Assembly (NCBI RefSeq): GCF_900142915.1
Contig: NZ_FRCM01000002.1
Span: 310,001-374,000 of the forward strand
Length of the DNA stretch: 64,000 nt
Reading direction: 5' to 3'
From: Mucilaginibacter sp. OK098
GTDB taxonomy: Bacteria; Bacteroidota; Bacteroidia; Sphingobacteriales; Sphingobacteriaceae
Shown here: positions 50,799 to 58,990 of the stretch, in pieces
Numbering within the stretch: position 1 is the stretch's first letter
Layout: every line of letters begins with the position of its first letter
Position numbers and translations under genes: made by a program
Notes under the pieces: model-generated
The model's input: the letters and a program-made list of their open reading frames with translations, nothing else
What the model was told of the DNA's origin: nothing
Database searches by the model: none

Positions 50799-51257
50799 TT
50801 ATAATATGATATCGCCACCGGCCTTTGCTAAATAGGCTTTCACCTCGTTATAAATATCACTATCCTTCCCCCTAACAAAACGGAGCGGGATAGCGATCTC
50901 GCTGCCATGGTCAGATACCCATTTTAAATTAACCCGGATGAGGGAGGAACTTCTGCCGTTTACCAGGCTGATCTCTTTAATATCTTTCCAGTCAATTGTG
51001 ATGTTGCGGATATAATCAACCAGGCAGGTTTCATTTAGCTCCAACGCTGTTTCTCCTTTAATAGCAGGGACCAGCCGTTTAACTATCAGCAGCGCACTTA
51101 TCAAAACAAACACAATTACAAATACGCCATAAACTATCCAGCCAGCTTTGCTATTGCTTCCCAGCACATTTGTAAGCAGCAAAAGCATTAATACCAGCAT
51201 TACTAAAAAGCTGGCCAGGCTATAGCTTAGGCTGTAAGGGTGTTTGGTTGTTTCCAT
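50799..51257 (-). CDS. Two-helix membrane protein, STM3941-like
   Basis: 152 residues from ATG 51257 (METTKHPYSLSYSLASFLVM). Two membrane helices are followed by a beta-rich domain with ITIDWKDIKEISLVNGRSSS, as in small PH-like STM3941 proteins. The family assignment is by pattern only. The gene starts inside the left arm of a GTCCGAAAG word hairpin. Confidence 0.6.
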   Translation of the reverse strand: METTKHPYSLSYSLASFLVMLVLMLLLLTNVLGSNSKAGWIVYGVFVIVFVLISALLIVKRLVPAIKGETALELNETCLVDYIRNITIDWKDIKEISLVNGRSSSLIRVNLKWVSDHGSEIAIPLRFVRGKDSDIYNEVKAYLAKAGGDIIL

Positions 51258-51377
51258 AGTCAGTAAAGTCGGCAAAGTCAGTAAAGTCCGAAAGATAGGT
51301 AATTAGCAGTTTAAAGCCTATGTTTCCGCTCTTTCTTTCAAACTTCCGGACTTCCGGTCTTTCCGACTTTCGGACTA
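51258..51377. repeat. GTCCGAAAG word hairpin
   Basis: Left arm 51258-51297 (AGTCAGTAAAGTCGGCAAAG, TCAGTAAAGTCCGAAAG) and right arm 51331-51376 (CTTTCTTTCAAACTTCCGG, CTTTCCGACTTTCGGACT). It fills the gap between two same-strand genes. Confidence 0.75.
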
Positions 51378-51378
51378 C

Positions 51379-51714
51379 CTACATACTAATAAGCGTCCCA
51401 ATAATATCCTGCGGACTAGCCGGATTGCCTTTCATATTTTGTTGTTCAAAATAATTGTGCCAGCCAGCATCAGCAACCATGGTTTCAAAGGTTTTGGCAA
51501 ACTCGTCTGTAGGGAATTTCCATATCGCGAAAAAATCAAAACCCATCCGTTTATCAGTATCGGTATCATTAGCCCCCCAGCTAATTATTTCAACTCCCTG
51601 TTCAATTAATTGTTGTATTGCCGGTGCAAGCTGCGCCATGTAAGCGCCCCTTTCTTCGGCGCCAAGGTCAAGCCATGCTTGCCGGGCATTCCATCCTTCA
51701 ATGTAGTATTTCAT
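51379..51714 (-). CDS. DUF6616-family small protein
   Basis: 111 residues from ATG 51714 (MKYYIEGWNARQAWLDLGAE). An alpha/beta ferredoxin-like (dimeric alpha-beta barrel) pattern with GVEIISWGAN, FDFFAIWKFP and VADAGWHNYFEQQN. No catalytic motif. Probably a small monooxygenase-like or binding protein; family-level only. Confidence 0.7.
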   Translation of the reverse strand: MKYYIEGWNARQAWLDLGAEERGAYMAQLAPAIQQLIEQGVEIISWGANDTDTDKRMGFDFFAIWKFPTDEFAKTFETMVADAGWHNYFEQQNMKGNPASPQDIIGTLISM

Positions 51715-51773
51715 GTTAATAGTATTTAATAATTGGTTTATCAATACTACTGATTATTAATGAGATAAGTATA

Positions 51774-51874
51774 GTCCGAAAGTCCGAAAGAAGCTTCGCT
51801 GCCGGGTTCTTCTTATCTACCGGACTTTCAGACTCAATGACTTTCGGACTTTCGGACTTTACTGACTTTCGAAC
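51774..51874. repeat. GTCCGAAAG word hairpin
   Basis: Left arm GTCCGAAAGTCCGAAAG (51774-51790) and right arm ACTTTCGGACTTTCGGAC and flanks (51821-51874). It lies between the S24 repressor's stop and the next gene's start. Confidence 0.75.
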
Positions 51875-51880
51875 TCCCTC

Positions 51881-52582
51881 CTAATGATTATGCTTCTTAT
51901 GAATATCCTTCACTAAACACAACTTTTTAATTTCCTCAATTTTTATAACAAAAGGGGCATATTTAAGGCGGTTGCCAATCAATTCGGTAACGTTATCTGA
52001 ATGGGCAATTACTTCTTCTTCATTATCGCCGGCAAGCAGGCGTTTGTACATGCGGTAGTCGCCCCATTCAATATAATACACTTCGCCGGGGAGGATCTTT
52101 TTATCGTGAATGATCTTTAGCGCCACCCAGCAGCCATTTTCCAAATATGGATACATGGAGTGCCCCCAAACCGGCAGGGCAAAGTCGCATTCCTCAATCC
52201 CCGGAAAGTTCATGTGGCCAACCGGCCGCGTATCATTAATGTCATTATAAACCTCAACACCCGAGGCCGTAGCTATTATTTCGTACATGGGGATCCCCTC
52301 AAACAGGCGTGCAACCCCTGTAGTTTCAGAATTAGTTGTATTTTTTTTACCAGTTAAGAAATCACTGTATTTTTCTTTAAATATCTTTAATTTTTCTGGA
52401 TCAATATTCTGCCGGCTCTTTATTATCTCGGTAATTGAACTTGGCGAGTTAAATCCAAGCACCTCGGCAAGCTCGGCGTTTCCATTAAACGCTTTCCCCC
52501 TAAGTTGATTATATAGTATAATAAACTCCAGTGTTTCGGGCCTTATGGTTTTAATTTTATTGGGTTTCAACTGCTCATCCAT
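51881..52582 (-). CDS. Phage-type repressor, Xre HTH plus S24 (LexA-like) peptidase
   Basis: 233 residues. N-terminal HTH (NAELAEVLGFNSPSSITEII, about 35-55), then a linker and an S24 domain. The nucleophile Ser142 lies in VWGHSMYPYLENG and the general base Lys180 in YRMYKRLLAG. Self-cleavage would normally occur at an Ala-Gly/Cys-Gly in the linker; TASG at 105-108 is the best candidate. It is divergent from plus-strand phage genes across a promoter at 52611, like a lambdoid cI region. Confidence 0.9.
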   Translation of the reverse strand: MDEQLKPNKIKTIRPETLEFIILYNQLRGKAFNGNAELAEVLGFNSPSSITEIIKSRQNIDPEKLKIFKEKYSDFLTGKKNTTNSETTGVARLFEGIPMYEIIATASGVEVYNDINDTRPVGHMNFPGIEECDFALPVWGHSMYPYLENGCWVALKIIHDKKILPGEVYYIEWGDYRMYKRLLAGDNEEEVIAHSDNVTELIGNRLKYAPFVIKIEEIKKLCLVKDIHKKHNH

Positions 52583-52610
52583 AACAATAAAAATTAATTA
52601 TTTTTTTTTC

Positions 52611-52642
52611 TTGATTTTAATAAAGATATTTCTTTATATTTG
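52611..52642 (+). promoter_or_regulatory. Divergent phage promoter
   Basis: TTG 52611-52613, 21 bases, then TATATTTG 52635-52642, a good Bacteroidota -33/-7 pair reading into the plus-strand phage genes. It lies 29 bases from the repressor start, in the position expected of its operator. A 16-codon GTG-start frame (52693-52743) follows but is not called. Confidence 0.65.
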
Positions 52643-52795
52643 TAATGTAATAATTCACTAAAGTAGTACAAATTTAATTAATTTCCAAACGCGTGAGTAA
52701 AGAATATACAGAATATTTTACAGGAAGAGAACCGCCCGGCTGATTCATCGACCAAAAAATAAAAAACAACATAAACAATAGCTAACCAAAATCAT

Positions 52796-52981
52796 ATGCA
52801 CCTCGCCTACTCAGCCATCGGCACAACAAACAACCCGCAACAAAACGGAACGCAACAACATGAACACGAAAATGAAACCCTATTACGCTATGATGCCTAC
52901 CAGTTAACCTGCGAAAAGTACAGGCATGAAATTGCCGCTATCCAAAAGTACATCCCCGGCTGGGAGCCAAAGTTTAGGTAG
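52796..52981 (+). CDS. Small phage-region protein
   Basis: 61 residues, hydrophilic, rich in Gln/Asn/His and with a helical C-terminal half (RYDAYQLTCEKYRHEIAAIQKYI). No family recognised. First plus-strand frame after the divergent promoter. Confidence 0.5.
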   Translation: MHLAYSAIGTTNNPQQNGTQQHEHENETLLRYDAYQLTCEKYRHEIAAIQKYIPGWEPKFR

Positions 52982-52983
52982 AA

Positions 52984-53120
52984 GTTCATAGTTGATGGTT
53001 CATAGTTCATAGTCGCTGCGATTGTCGTTGCCATAAACTATCATCCATCAAACATGTACACCCCTCCCAATGACTAATGACTAATGACTAATGACTTAAT
53101 GACTAATGACTTAATGACTA
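52984..53120. repeat. Word repeats CATAGTTGATGG and (AATGACT)n
   Basis: CATAGTTGATGGTTCATAGT (52988 onward), then from 53069 about seven copies of AATGACT, two of them with an extra T, ending 6 bases before an ATG. The tandem part offers several ATGs in all frames. Confidence 0.8.
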
Positions 53121-53125
53121 AAAAA

Positions 53126-53548
53126 ATGATAAAGATCTCTCAAAAACTAAAAGACAAACTGTGGTGGCTCATCATCTCGGTTGATTACGATTACGGCCGC
53201 ATCACCATTGCCGACCACGACCTTACTGAAGACACCTTAACCCTGTGGCTGGAAGACAAGCACGATTTTAAAAATACGCTTGACGAATGCCTGCAGGTTG
53301 ACATCCCGGTAAAGCAATTCGCCAAAATAATAAAGGAGGAACAGCTTAATAGCTACGAGGGCTCAAAAATGCATCCAACTAAAAATTATTTGTATAAGGC
53401 CAGCATTGAAATAAACGCACCTATCCGCTGGTACCAGGATGACGCCACGCTTAATGAGCAGCAAAATGCCCGCGAAACGGTGCTTAAACTTTTACTAACC
53501 CAGCTAATTGAAACCCAAACCCTGGGCGAGGATATGGTTCTGTATTAG
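53126..53548 (+). CDS. Phage-region hypothetical protein
   Basis: 140 residues from ATG 53126 (MIKISQKLKDKLWWLIISVD). In-frame ATGs at 53084, 53099 and 53114 lie in the AATGACT tandem repeat and would add a Met-Thr-Asn-Asp-Leu repeat, so the true start is ambiguous. The body is alpha/beta with an acidic centre (DHDLTEDTLTLWLEDKHDFK) and a basic, helical C-terminus. It is probably an early phage protein by position; function unknown. Confidence 0.6.
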   Translation: MIKISQKLKDKLWWLIISVDYDYGRITIADHDLTEDTLTLWLEDKHDFKNTLDECLQVDIPVKQFAKIIKEEQLNSYEGSKMHPTKNYLYKASIEINAPIRWYQDDATLNEQQNARETVLKLLLTQLIETQTLGEDMVLY

Positions 53549-53611
53549 TCCGAAAGACCGGAAGGCCGAAAGCAAGAAAAGTCAAATTTCCATTATTTTT
53601 TTAATAGAAAT

Positions 53612-53627
53612 TATGCCAACTAGCATA
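53612..53627. promoter_or_regulatory. Phage palindrome, copy 1
   Basis: TATGCCAACTAGCATA, followed by TTTATCATAATAC. It lies 54 bases before the start of the HTH gene at 53682. See copies at 58494 and 62518. Confidence 0.7.
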
Positions 53628-53681
53628 TTTATCATAATACAATAAATCCGAAATAGAAAATCCGAAATCCGAAATAATAAC

Positions 53682-54428
53682 ATGAATTACATTGCACAAA
53701 TAAAAGGCTTTTGGCTGCTGCACGAAAAGCATACATTAAACAGTACCGATACCGCCCTGTACTTTTACCTGCTTGAGGTTTGCAACAGCACCAACTGGAT
53801 AAACCCATTTAAACGGAATAATGCCAAAGTAATGGCCGATCTGCACCTTTCAAGGGCTACATTTTTCAGATCGCGCAGCAAATTAAAAAAAGCCGGAATC
53901 TTAAATTTCAGGTCGGTAAATGGCACACCAAACGTAACCTATAACTTAACCGATCTTGAGCTTATCTATCGCGATAGAAATCAACCGGTTACAGGCAATG
54001 CTAATACAGGTTGCGAGCCGGGTAGTGATACAGGTTTTGTTACGGGTAGTGATACACTAAATAAAAACAGTAAACTAAAACCAAAACAAATAGTAGTAAT
54101 AAGCTGCGCCGATGCTTTTGTTTTTTATGTTGAGACAAAGAATAACCGCATGCTTAAAGACAGGTTTGGCCTTGATAATAATGCTATGCGCCAGCTATTT
54201 GAAACTTTTTACGATTCAAAAATTGACCTCGGTGACCTGAACAACAAAACTATTGAAGAAATAGCCCGCAACTTTTATTACTGGCTCCCTAAACATCTTA
54301 CAGCAGGGCAAAAAGAAAAAAGTTGCGCCAAAAAAGAAAGTTATAACCGCCCGCCTAACGGCCAACCATTAAGGGGTGTTGCTGCGGCAATGAAATTTGC
54401 AAATGTTGAAATGAGGGAGGATCAATGA
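53682..54428 (+). CDS. Phage replication-type HTH protein
   Basis: 248 residues. The N-terminal domain (about 1-100) is a winged-helix of the replication-initiator/DnaD-N type: LNSTDTALYFYLLEVCNSTN and MADLHLSRATFFRSRSKLKKAGIL. A linker of low complexity (NANTGCEPGSDTGFVTGSDT) leads to a helical C-terminal part. In Bacteroidota prophages this gene precedes a helicase-loader-like gene; the next gene (overlap ATGA) may fill that role. Confidence 0.7.
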   Translation: MNYIAQIKGFWLLHEKHTLNSTDTALYFYLLEVCNSTNWINPFKRNNAKVMADLHLSRATFFRSRSKLKKAGILNFRSVNGTPNVTYNLTDLELIYRDRNQPVTGNANTGCEPGSDTGFVTGSDTLNKNSKLKPKQIVVISCADAFVFYVETKNNRMLKDRFGLDNNAMRQLFETFYDSKIDLGDLNNKTIEEIARNFYYWLPKHLTAGQKEKSCAKKESYNRPPNGQPLRGVAAAMKFANVEMREDQ

Positions 54429-55285
54429 AAATGTTAGGGATTGGTGACAGGAGATTAGAAAAAGCGCCTGATGATAAAGCGCCGGCCCGGGTTAGCAGTG
54501 GCTGGGCTATTTTAAAGCAGGAAAAGATAAGAAACCTACCTAAGCGCGATCTTTTTAAAATAGTGCTGGCAAGTGTTGCCAAAGCGTTTGCCGATACCAA
54601 CACCAAAGAAATCAGCAATGAAGACCGCAACTACCTGGTTAATGAGCTTACGGATAACATTTTAAAGTATCATCCGGCTATTCGTTTAAATGAGATCCCG
54701 GAGGCTATAGCGCAGGGCGTTAGGGGCAGGTATGGTGAGTTTTATGGTCTTAGCGTGGTAACGTTCCTGAAGTTTATTGAGCAATATTTATTCTCGGAAA
54801 AGCGTACGAGCCTGGTTAAAGAACTGCCACCCGATGAAGTACCTAAGCCTGTCCCCAGCCTGCAAACACAATTTGAAACGGCAAAGCTTAACGCTATGCA
54901 CGCCCTACAGCGCAAGAAGGATAAAAAGGACATCTCGGCCGTTTCAACATCGGTTTATAATTTTTTAGACCAGCTTACCCTGCTGCAATCTACCCCCAAT
55001 GAAAAATACGACATGATGGCCGATGCCACCCGCGAGCTGATAGACGAGCTTAAATACAAACTAATCGTTTCGCCCTACGTTGAACGCGCTGCTATTAAAA
55101 AGGATATTGAAGCCTATACCGATGCCCTTACAGAACATACTGAAGTTAATGACAGACAACTAACCTTTGTTAAAATGCGGGCCAAAAAACTAGCATTGGA
55201 TGCGTTTTTAAACAATGTTATTTTGGAGGGTGGGGACTTGGGGAGATTGATTGAAGAAAAGCGGGAGGTGTTTTTAAAAGAATAA
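54425..55285 (+). CDS. Phage-region protein, unknown, coupled to the HTH gene
   Basis: 286 residues, starts at ATG 54425 overlapping the upstream stop by four bases. Mostly helical and charged. The central region (LTDNILKYHPAIRLNEIPEA; GRYGEFYGLSVVTFLKFIEQYL) resembles Bacteroidota phage proteins next to replication genes, but I do not recognise a named family, and no Walker motif is present. Co-translation with the HTH protein suggests a replication role. Confidence 0.6.
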   Translation: MKMLGIGDRRLEKAPDDKAPARVSSGWAILKQEKIRNLPKRDLFKIVLASVAKAFADTNTKEISNEDRNYLVNELTDNILKYHPAIRLNEIPEAIAQGVRGRYGEFYGLSVVTFLKFIEQYLFSEKRTSLVKELPPDEVPKPVPSLQTQFETAKLNAMHALQRKKDKKDISAVSTSVYNFLDQLTLLQSTPNEKYDMMADATRELIDELKYKLIVSPYVERAAIKKDIEAYTDALTEHTEVNDRQLTFVKMRAKKLALDAFLNNVILEGGDLGRLIEEKREVFLKE

Positions 55286-55301
55286 ACATCGATAAACTAT
55301 G

Positions 55302-55421
55302 TTATTGCGAGCGCAGCGTGGCAATCGCGAACTATGCATTTACGCTTTGCAGGTTTTCCACCGTTCTATCCGCTCTGTAAAGTATGAGATTGCCCTCCGC
55401 TGGCTAGCGGATCGCAATGAC
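55302..55421. repeat. TTATTGCGAGCGCAG hairpin element
   Basis: Left end TTATTGCGAGCGCAGCGTGG/CAATC (55302-55326) and right end GATTGCCCTCCGCTGGCTAG, GATCGCAATGA (55388-55421) form an imperfect inverted repeat around about 60 bases. It sits inside the phage gene row. Confidence 0.75.
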
Positions 55422-55443
55422 AAATTCTATAAATATTACTACT

Positions 55444-55548
55444 ATGAACTTAATTAAACAACCCAAACCATGGCTTGCAATGGCATTACTGGCATCGCTG
55501 CTTATGGCGATGCTTATCATTCTAAAACACTACAATGCGGTAGGCTAA
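55444..55548 (+). CDS. 34-residue single-helix membrane peptide
   Basis: ATG 55444 to TAA 55546-55548. Polar start (MNLIKQPKPW), a strong hydrophobic helix (LAMALLASLLMAMLIIL), then KHYNAVG. A typical small phage membrane protein in length and layout. It follows the phage genes on the same strand and overlaps the convergent pentapeptide gene by four bases. Too short to assign a function. Confidence 0.5.
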   Translation: MNLIKQPKPWLAMALLASLLMAMLIILKHYNAVG

Positions 55549-56117
55549 ACTATCTTCAACTGGTACTTACTCAACAACCCATGAATGCCTTGTGCAGAAA
55601 AACTGGCTTTTTTAACCGAGTTTATCTCGGGGTCAATATCATAATTATAGGCGGTGATGAAGTTGGCGTTGCTGATGTCGGTACGGTTAAATATGGCGCC
55701 GTTAAGGTCGCAATCACTAAATACGGAGCCGGCAAGATTGGCCTGGGTAAAGGTTACTTCTTTTAAGGTTGATTTACTAAACCTGGTTTTCAGCATTTTT
55801 TTTAGCATAAAGGATGAATAATCCAATATGCAGCCGTCAAACCCAACGCTGAACAAAAAATCAACACAGTCGGTAAAGTTTACGCCAAGGATCTTGCAGT
55901 TTTTAAATTCAACACTGCTTAAGGTGCATTTGGTAAGCTTCATTAACGACAGGTTACAGCCATCAAAAACACAGTCGATAAATTTATTATTGGCGAAGTT
56001 GCTATTGCTAAAATCGCACTTTTTAAAGGTGCAGTTATTGAACTCTTTGCCACTTACAGTTGCGCCTGCATAGTTCTCATCTTCAAAGGTTTTATCGTCG
56101 TGTACAAGGGCGTTCAT
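55545..56117 (-). CDS. Pentapeptide-repeat protein
   Basis: 190 residues from ATG 56117 (MNALVHDDKTFEDENYAG); the frame open to 56279 runs through a repeat element. About 20 pentapeptides of the A(D/N)LxX type with Phe or Leu centres: FNNCTFKKCDFSNSNFANNK, FIDCVFDGCNLSLMKLTKC. This forms a right-handed quadrilateral beta-helix. Such proteins can mimic DNA and protect gyrase (Qnr/MfpA-like), but most have unknown roles. It is embedded among phage genes in the opposite direction. Confidence 0.88.
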   Translation of the reverse strand: MNALVHDDKTFEDENYAGATVSGKEFNNCTFKKCDFSNSNFANNKFIDCVFDGCNLSLMKLTKCTLSSVEFKNCKILGVNFTDCVDFLFSVGFDGCILDYSSFMLKKMLKTRFSKSTLKEVTFTQANLAGSVFSDCDLNGAIFNRTDISNANFITAYNYDIDPEINSVKKASFSAQGIHGLLSKYQLKIV

Positions 56118-56149
56118 TAATTGTGAATTGGTGAGATAGTGAATTATAT

Positions 56150-56370
56150 TTAACTTGTGTGGGGTGCCACACTGAGGCTCTCGAAGGGCGACACGAGCAA
56201 AGGCCTCAGCGTCATGCTTAGCAACTGGAAAGGGCCACTGCGCACGTCGTCCTTCGACAGAGCTCAGGATGACACCCACCTTGCATCGCTTTGCTTTTTC
56301 TATCTTTCGGACTTTCGGACTTTCGGACTTTCGGACTTTCGGACTTTCGGACTTTCGGACTTTCGGACTT
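56150..56370. repeat. GTCATGC/TCCTTCGACAG element and (CTTTCGGA)8 array
   Basis: 56150-56280 is a hairpin-like element with GAGGCTCTCGAAGGGCGAC and CGTCCTTCGACAGAGCTCAG arms. 56304-56367 is a perfect tandem array of eight CTTTCGGA units plus CTT. It lies between two minus-strand genes. Confidence 0.85.
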
Positions 56371-56379
56371 CCTCCCCAC

Positions 56380-56595
56380 CTACCCCTCTACTTCATCAAT
56401 AAAAAGCAATAAGTCCTGGTGAAAGGTTTCGCGTTTAAACTCGGTGCCGTCATAATAAACCACGTTAACCAGTTCATCGCTTTCTGTAAGTGCACCGGTC
56501 TTTATATCCTCGTTTAAAAAATAGCCTTCAACAGCCATTTTGGGGCCATCGGCAATCATTACTACAACATCACCCAAAACAAATTTCTTTTCCAT
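56380..56595 (-). CDS. DUF2158 (YodC-like) small protein
   Basis: 71 residues. The SH3-like pattern is clear: FVLGDVVVMIADGPKMAVEG then VVYYDGTEFKRETFHQDLLL, matching the 'GD.V.l.sGGP.MtV...W..g....e.F....L' signature. Function unknown; a stress or surface-binding role is guessed in the family. Its stop lies 10 bases from the CTTTCGGA array. Confidence 0.8.
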   Translation of the reverse strand: MEKKFVLGDVVVMIADGPKMAVEGYFLNEDIKTGALTESDELVNVVYYDGTEFKRETFHQDLLLFIDEVEG

Positions 56596-56610
56596 GATAT
56601 TTATTTATGT

Positions 56611-56943
56611 CTATCGTTCTATTTTAACCAGTTCTTTAGCTTCTTTCACCAATTCTTCCACTGCGCTTTCCTCTTCGGCAGGCTTGCTTGCATACTGCAG
56701 CTTGCGGAAACGCCACATGGCAAAAGCTGGCTCCTGGAAACGGTTGATCAGTTTAAAAAACTTGGGGAAGTTATGCACCTCATCAAGCAGCACACCGGTA
56801 ACTATACCGCTGTTATCGAGGATCTCGCGGATGGTATATTCCTTATCCCGCGTTATCCAGATCTCAAAATCCTGGCGGATCTCCGCGCTTTTTTCAGGAT
56901 CTATCTTATCGTTTATGCAGATTACTTTATCTCCGGGTTTCAT
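56611..56943 (-). CDS. Small hypothetical protein
   Basis: 110 residues. Begins MKPGDKVICINDKIDPEKSA, an SH3-like turn, followed by KEYTIREILDNSGIVTGVLLDE. Ends in an acidic-basic helix (EEESAVEELVKEAKELVKIER). Often found in Bacteroidota genomes; no named family. It is upstream of the DUF2158 gene on the same strand, 15 bases apart, so the two are probably one operon. Confidence 0.65.
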   Translation of the reverse strand: MKPGDKVICINDKIDPEKSAEIRQDFEIWITRDKEYTIREILDNSGIVTGVLLDEVHNFPKFFKLINRFQEPAFAMWRFRKLQYASKPAEEESAVEELVKEAKELVKIER

Positions 56944-57079
56944 ACTGCAAATTTAAGCAGTAAAACGGAAAATTGTTTGAGGTGGGGGTCATTTTATTGA
57001 ATACCTATAAGACGAAGCCTTGAAATATTATAGCGAAATATACATTTAATTCCCCCTTCAGGGGGTTAGGGGGCCTGGC

Positions 57080-57113
57080 AAAAAAAAAGCTCCCCGATCC
57101 AATCGGAGAGCTT
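57080..57113 (-). terminator. Rho-independent terminator of the RNA-binding protein gene
   Basis: On the minus strand AAGCTCTCCGAT-TGG-ATCGGGGAGCTT (12-bp stem with one G-U) followed by nine T. Confidence 0.85.
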
Positions 57114-57144
57114 TCCCAATAAAAAAGAATATTGTTATGGGCAA

Positions 57145-57438
57145 TTAATTGCGTCTAAAACCACCTTTATTACCACCGCCACCGTTAAAACCGGGACCTT
57201 TATCCTCGGCAACGTTAACCGTAATACGGCGACCATAATAACTTGCTCCATTCATGCACCTAATCGCTTCCTTCGCCTCGTCATCATTGGCCATTTCTAC
57301 AAAACCAAAACCTTTACTCTCTTTTGTTTCGCGGTCTTTAATTATCCTGAGCGATCTAACCGGCCCAAAATCACCAAACACAGCAGTTAATTCGGCCTCA
57401 TCCACTTCAAGTGGCAAGCCTGCAATAAATACTTTCAT
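57145..57438 (-). CDS. RRM-type RNA-binding protein
   Basis: 97 residues from ATG 57438 (MKVFIAGLPLEVDEAEL). Single RRM: RNP2 is VFIAGL, RNP1 is KGFGFVEM, and the final strand is ITVNVAEDKG. It ends in a glycine-rich tail (GFNGGGGNKGGFRRN). Small RRM proteins of this kind are cold- or stress-linked RNA chaperones in Bacteroidota and cyanobacteria. The tail length is short for the family. Confidence 0.93.
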   Translation of the reverse strand: MKVFIAGLPLEVDEAELTAVFGDFGPVRSLRIIKDRETKESKGFGFVEMANDDEAKEAIRCMNGASYYGRRITVNVAEDKGPGFNGGGGNKGGFRRN

Positions 57439-57654
57439 CAATGTTTTTAAATTTATGCAAATGTACACAAAAAAGGCCGCATTTCAGGCAGGTGAAAGCT
57501 AAAAGGTTAAAGGCAAAGGGTTTTATTACGTTGGGATGATTTATTGATTTCGAAATTCGGAATTTCGATTTCGGATTTACTTTGCTTTTGGGTTCGATGT
57601 TCAATTTGAGATTTACTCCGGCCATGAACTATTAACTATGATCCATGAACTACC

Positions 57655-58248
57655 CTACTTCAGCTTCAAATTAAATGTCCCTTCAACTTTGTAAACGGGA
57701 GCATTTGCTTTATCATCCGGAGCTAAAAAGGCATGGAATGTGCCTTTGGCAAGTACACTATCCTGGTTATATTTGTCAACGTAAATATTTCCAAAATCTT
57801 TTTGATCAGCATATTTGCTTAGTGAAAACTGAAAGGCTGGCTTTTTATACCCCGGATTCAACAAAAACTGACTACCGGCAATATCACCGCTTTTATCATT
57901 ATGCACATAGCCTGATGAACTTATGCCAAAGCTCATGGTATGCTCTTTATTTATGGCCGTAATACCAAAGTATCGTTTGGTATCATCATTGTCATCATGC
58001 ACTGTAATAAATGCTATCGAATCTTTTGATGCATCAAACACATAGGTCGAATCTTTCAGTGTAAATGATAATGTGCCACTTGCTGCCAAAAAGTTACCTG
58101 GCGATAAAGTAGCCGCACTGTCTGCAGCAAGGCTTGTTTTTAATGCGCTGCTATCCTTCACATCACTATCCTTCTGGCACGATGCAAGCACCGCCATAAA
58201 TGATAGAGAAATGAAAAATATAAGGTGAGTAAACCTCCTAATGCGCAT
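57655..58248 (-). CDS. Lipoprotein, DUF6252-like
   Basis: 197 residues. The lipobox is LASC (Cys24). The mature part is a beta-sandwich-like pattern with FLAASGTLSFTLKDSTYVFD, ITVHDDNDDTKRYFGITAIN and a C-terminal VEGTFNLKLK. Resembles small secreted Bacteroidota domains of unknown role. Assignment to the DUF is weak. Confidence 0.6.
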   Translation of the reverse strand: MRIRRFTHLIFFISLSFMAVLASCQKDSDVKDSSALKTSLAADSAATLSPGNFLAASGTLSFTLKDSTYVFDASKDSIAFITVHDDNDDTKRYFGITAINKEHTMSFGISSSGYVHNDKSGDIAGSQFLLNPGYKKPAFQFSLSKYADQKDFGNIYVDKYNQDSVLAKGTFHAFLAPDDKANAPVYKVEGTFNLKLK

Positions 58249-58493
58249 ATTTTAAATTATTAATTAAATCTACTAAATTAAAAACGAAGATAAAACATCT
58301 AAAGTTGCCTGCGTGTAAAATTTAGTTAACAATTTAACATTTTTTAACCTTAAAATCGTAACAATGCTGAAACATGTCTTATTCACATGATATTTAGGCC
58401 ACTTTTTCCTTTAACGAAAATTAAAAACTTTAAAATTATTTTGCTAAAAATATTTGCATTTCAATTTTAAAATCCTTATCTTTACATCTGTAC

Positions 58494-58509
58494 TATGCTA
58501 ATTGGCATA
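58494..58509. promoter_or_regulatory. Phage palindrome, copy 2
   Basis: TATGCTAATTGGCATA, the exact reverse complement of copy 3, followed by TTAATCATAATAA as in copy 1. It is 16 bases upstream of the small terminase ATG. Confidence 0.75.
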
Positions 58510-58525
58510 TTAATCATAATAACCA

Positions 58526-58987
58526 ATGTTCCCACCCTGCTTTACTGATCAACATAACCTTGCCTTACGTATTGACGCCTATTTTAATTTTATTGAAGGC
58601 GAATACCACCTGGAAACAAAACCAGGAAAAGAAACTAAAGAGCAGCCCGCCCCTACTCAAAAAGTATGGGACCGTGATCCGGAACCTGCCACGCTTGCCG
58701 GGCTCGCTTTGTCTTTAGGCTTCAACAGCCTCATGGCTTTTGATGATTACATGGAGAATGGCGAATTTGCCGAAGTGCTTAAATGGGCGCACCTGCGGAT
58801 TGAGGCATCGTACGAAAAAAAGCTCCATGCCCAATCAGCCGCCGGCGCAATATTCGCGCTTAAAAATATGGGATGGAATGAGCGTAAGGAGATTAAACCA
58901 GCCGAAGAGCAGTCCCACGTCCTTGCGGTACAGGTTTTTGAATCGGGCCCAACGCCTGCCGAAAGCGAAAAAGAGGTTATACTATAG
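58526..58987 (+). CDS. Phage small terminase subunit (gp3-like DNA-packaging protein)
   Basis: 153 residues. The core reads ATLAGLALSLGFNSLMAFDD then LKWAHLRIEASYEKKLHAQS and AAGAIFALKNMGWNERKE, a clear match to gp3-like DNA-packaging proteins, which bind the phage DNA start site. The frame is complete. Its large-subunit partner would be expected next, but two minus-strand lipoprotein genes intervene and the large subunit at 60121 is truncated. Confidence 0.82.
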   Translation: MFPPCFTDQHNLALRIDAYFNFIEGEYHLETKPGKETKEQPAPTQKVWDRDPEPATLAGLALSLGFNSLMAFDDYMENGEFAEVLKWAHLRIEASYEKKLHAQSAAGAIFALKNMGWNERKEIKPAEEQSHVLAVQVFESGPTPAESEKEVIL

Positions 58988-58990
58988 CGG

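Noticed and set aside
52693..52743. 16-codon GTG-start frame after the phage promoter
   Set aside because: Too short, no ribosome-binding or conservation evidence available.
55470..55766. Plus-strand frame of 98 residues across the pentapeptide gene
   Set aside because: It is the antisense of a regular repeat protein, which produces long open frames without meaning.
56118..56279. Upstream extension of the pentapeptide-repeat frame
   Set aside because: It runs through the GTCATGC/TCCTTCGACAG repeat element and has no pentapeptide pattern.
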